A stretch of DNA of 64,000 nt from assembly GCA_028023455.1 (NCBI GenBank), contig JAQFVV010000152.1:2294001-2358000 (forward strand), in the 5' to 3' direction. Origin of the DNA: Epiperipatus broadwayi (Eukaryota > Onychophora > Udeonychophora > Euonychophora > Peripatidae). Below, piece by piece: positions 62,582 to 64,000 of this stretch; the stretch's first letter is position 1; the number at the start of each line of letters is the position of its first letter. The translations under genes and the position numbers were made by a program. The notes under the pieces were generated by a model. It searched no databases. It was not told where the DNA came from and worked only from the letters and a program-made list of their open reading frames with translations.

Positions 62582-63532
62582 CTATAATCCTGGGTCTGGT
62601 GGGTGATAACTGCCTTTATAACTTGATGGTGGTAGTCTCAGATTATCAGGCCTCTTTATCTTGTTTGGTGGTTGATATACAAGGGGTTTCAAACTGCTGG
62701 TCATTAACTGTAGCTCTATGTTGTCAGAATTATTTGCCTTATCTGGTGGCTCCTTGACCCATGGGCTGAAATCCAGAGCCATCATTGCTTTCACTATTTT
62801 CTTTACTTCATCTGGTTGACATATTCTTGCTATATCAAGTGGGATATTTTTCTTGCTTTCTTTAAGTCTTTTGATATTGGTGGCAAGCTTTGTTAGCTGG
62901 GTTTGAGGCCCTAGGTCCCATACATCATTGGCTGGAAATATCCTGTCAAAATACAGTTGGGGACATTTTTTACTTCGTGAAAAATTTTTATGTAAAGAAG
63001 CTTGGTTAGCTGGGTTTGATGTCCTATGTCCCAGACATCATTTTCCGGAAATATCCTGTCTAAATACAGTTGTGGACATTTTTTGATTTCATGAAATATC
63101 TTAATATTGATGAGATTGGTTAGCCGAGTTTGAGGTTCCAGGTCTGGTGCATCATTTTTTTTGCTGAATTATCAGTCTCTATTTTCTGGTTCAGGGGTTC
63201 GTCTATCAATAGCCCTACCGAGTTCAGTTCTGTTTTCTCTTTTCTTGGTTCAATGACCTCTTGATTGTTCTTTGGGTAGCATTGGTCAATTCTGTGGCTG
63301 AGAGTGTTGGTACTCTTGCACATGTCATTTGTTTAATCATTGGTCTCTACTTTCTGGTTCAGGGGTTTCTCTGTCATATTTGCCCCTTCATGGATGAGTC
63401 TGTACAACTCTCTAAGTTCCTCATCTCTCCTTTGGGTTTCTTCTTCCCATCTTTTCGCTCTTTCTTCATCTTGCTTAAACAACTCTATAATATTCCTGTA
63501 ATGGATCTCATCATCCTTCAAGTTTTCCATGG
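62582..63532 (-). mobile_element. Retrotransposon gag-like remnant with an internal triplication
   Basis: Minus-strand frames, read in order, give MENLKDDEIHYRNIIELFKQ, DEERAKRWEEETQRRDEELR and ELYRLIHEG (a charged coiled-coil N-terminus). A repeated NQKVETND/NQKIETDN element follows, then the repeat block, then LTKLATNIKRLKESKKNIPL, DIARICQPDEVKKIVKAMMA and LDFSPWVKEP, ending in a proline-rich tail SSYKGSYHPPDPGL-stop. Coiled coil, charged helices and Pro-rich end with no enzymatic motif suggest a gag-like protein of an LTR element; no zinc knuckle or capsid signature is certain. Stops and shifts break it into at least three frames. The assignment is an inference, and a decayed host gene is the alternative. 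Confidence 0.4.
62892..63175. repeat. Tandem repeat inside the gag-like remnant, ~113-bp period, 2.5 units
   Basis: Units start GTTAGCTGGGTTTGAGGCCC (62892), GTTAGCTGGGTTTGATGTCC (63005) and GTTAGCCGAGTTTGAGGTTC (63119), and share ATATCCTGTCAAAATACAGT and GGACATTTTTT. A 113- or 114-bp spacing does not keep one reading frame in both steps, so the duplication itself disrupts the frame. Confidence 0.85.
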
Positions 63533-64000
63533 CTTTGGATGATTATCATGATTGATGATGATGATGAATTTTCTTTTTTGCTAATTATTTTATTTTAACT
63601 TTCTTTTCTTACTTGCACTGAACGAATTGGTGTACTTTTAAACACAATGTAAAGCAATTTTAAACTTTGGTTGTTATCTCTATTTTTTAATATCAAATAA
63701 ACAACACTGATTTAAAAAAACTTTTAAACTGTTTTACGGTTGAACTCATGCTAAATCTAATACAGTTACAATACTATTGTTATTATATTTATTCCTTGTT
63801 TGACTCTCTGCGATTATTTTGCGTTGATTACAAATTTTATCAATGGCTAATTGGCTATTTCCCTCTCAGTTCTTTTTGGCCTATTTGCTGCTTTTACATT
63901 TATTACTAAAAACCCAAACCACTGCCCTTTTACTACTGCCAAAATTTCATGTTTAAATCTGCTGCTAACATATATATACTTTACTGCCCGTATATATAGA
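63533..64000. other. No recognisable gene; may hold the upstream part of the minus-strand element
   Basis: Begins with a GATGATGATGATGAA run (63556-63570). The part after 63780 is more balanced in composition. No LTR terminus was identified before the window ends. Confidence 0.35.

Overview
The window is metazoan nuclear DNA, about three quarters A+T by eye, and made almost entirely of intergenic or intronic sequence packed with decayed mobile elements. The element mix is Penelope-like elements with GIY-YIG domains, an RTE/CFDP2-type LINE, Ty3/Gypsy fragments, a hAT fragment of the SCAND3/ZBED5/FAM200 type, fold-back elements and very long AT/TTA microsatellites. Together with an animal-type fatty-acid-binding-protein exon and a cullin-1 retrocopy, this suggests a large invertebrate genome. 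My best guess is a lophotrochozoan such as an octopod cephalopod, but the sequence does not prove it. There is no sign of bacterial, viral or organellar organisation.

The only part of a probably functional host gene I can support is a 70-bp first coding exon of a fatty-acid-binding protein (FABP) on the minus strand at 15280-15349. It has a good start context, a TATA-like box about 70 bp upstream and a GC-type splice donor placed exactly where animal FABP genes carry intron 1. The rest of that gene is not recognised and probably lies beyond position 1, so roughly 1-15279 would be intron 1.

Layout: 1-3.3 kb holds a cullin-1 processed pseudogene abutting a Penelope-like fragment. 4.1-9.6 kb holds two copies of one LINE tail to tail, with another Penelope fragment between them. 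10.0-13.1 kb is a cluster of fold-back/MITE-like inverted repeats. 15.28-15.6 kb is the FABP exon and promoter. 15.6-25.7 kb is bounded by two similar LTR-like segments with Gypsy integrase (16.1-17.5 kb) and Gypsy gag (24.6-25.2 kb), both on the minus strand. It may be one old, heavily expanded Gypsy insertion, and it contains a Penelope fragment, a ~386-bp TTA microsatellite and a TA tract.

26.9-27.9 kb holds a tRNA-like SINE head and a LINE C-terminal cysteine motif. 28.7-32.2 kb holds a third and fourth LINE copy, again tail to tail, with a 102-bp TA tract replacing coding sequence. 33.0-34.9 kb is a plus-strand Gypsy remnant. 35.7 kb is a GC-richer islet with a LINE-endonuclease-like start. 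37.0-37.7 kb is a minus-strand Penelope 3' end with a hammerhead-like motif. 39.9-40.2 and 45.6-45.8 kb are tandem repeats. 47.3-48.4 kb is a hAT remnant fused to a Penelope fragment. 49.4-50.3 kb is a tandem pair of ~450-bp repeats with a conserved palindrome. 51.15-52.65 kb is a large, nearly perfect inverted repeat of two Penelope GIY-YIG 3' halves, the most striking structure here. 59-62 kb is CpG-containing and unassigned, possibly an LTR. 62.5-63.5 kb is a minus-strand gag-like remnant with an internal triplication.

Apart from the FABP exon, every recognisable protein-coding stretch is broken by stops or frameshifts, so I do not expect other host proteins from this window. All identifications rest on motif recognition by eye.
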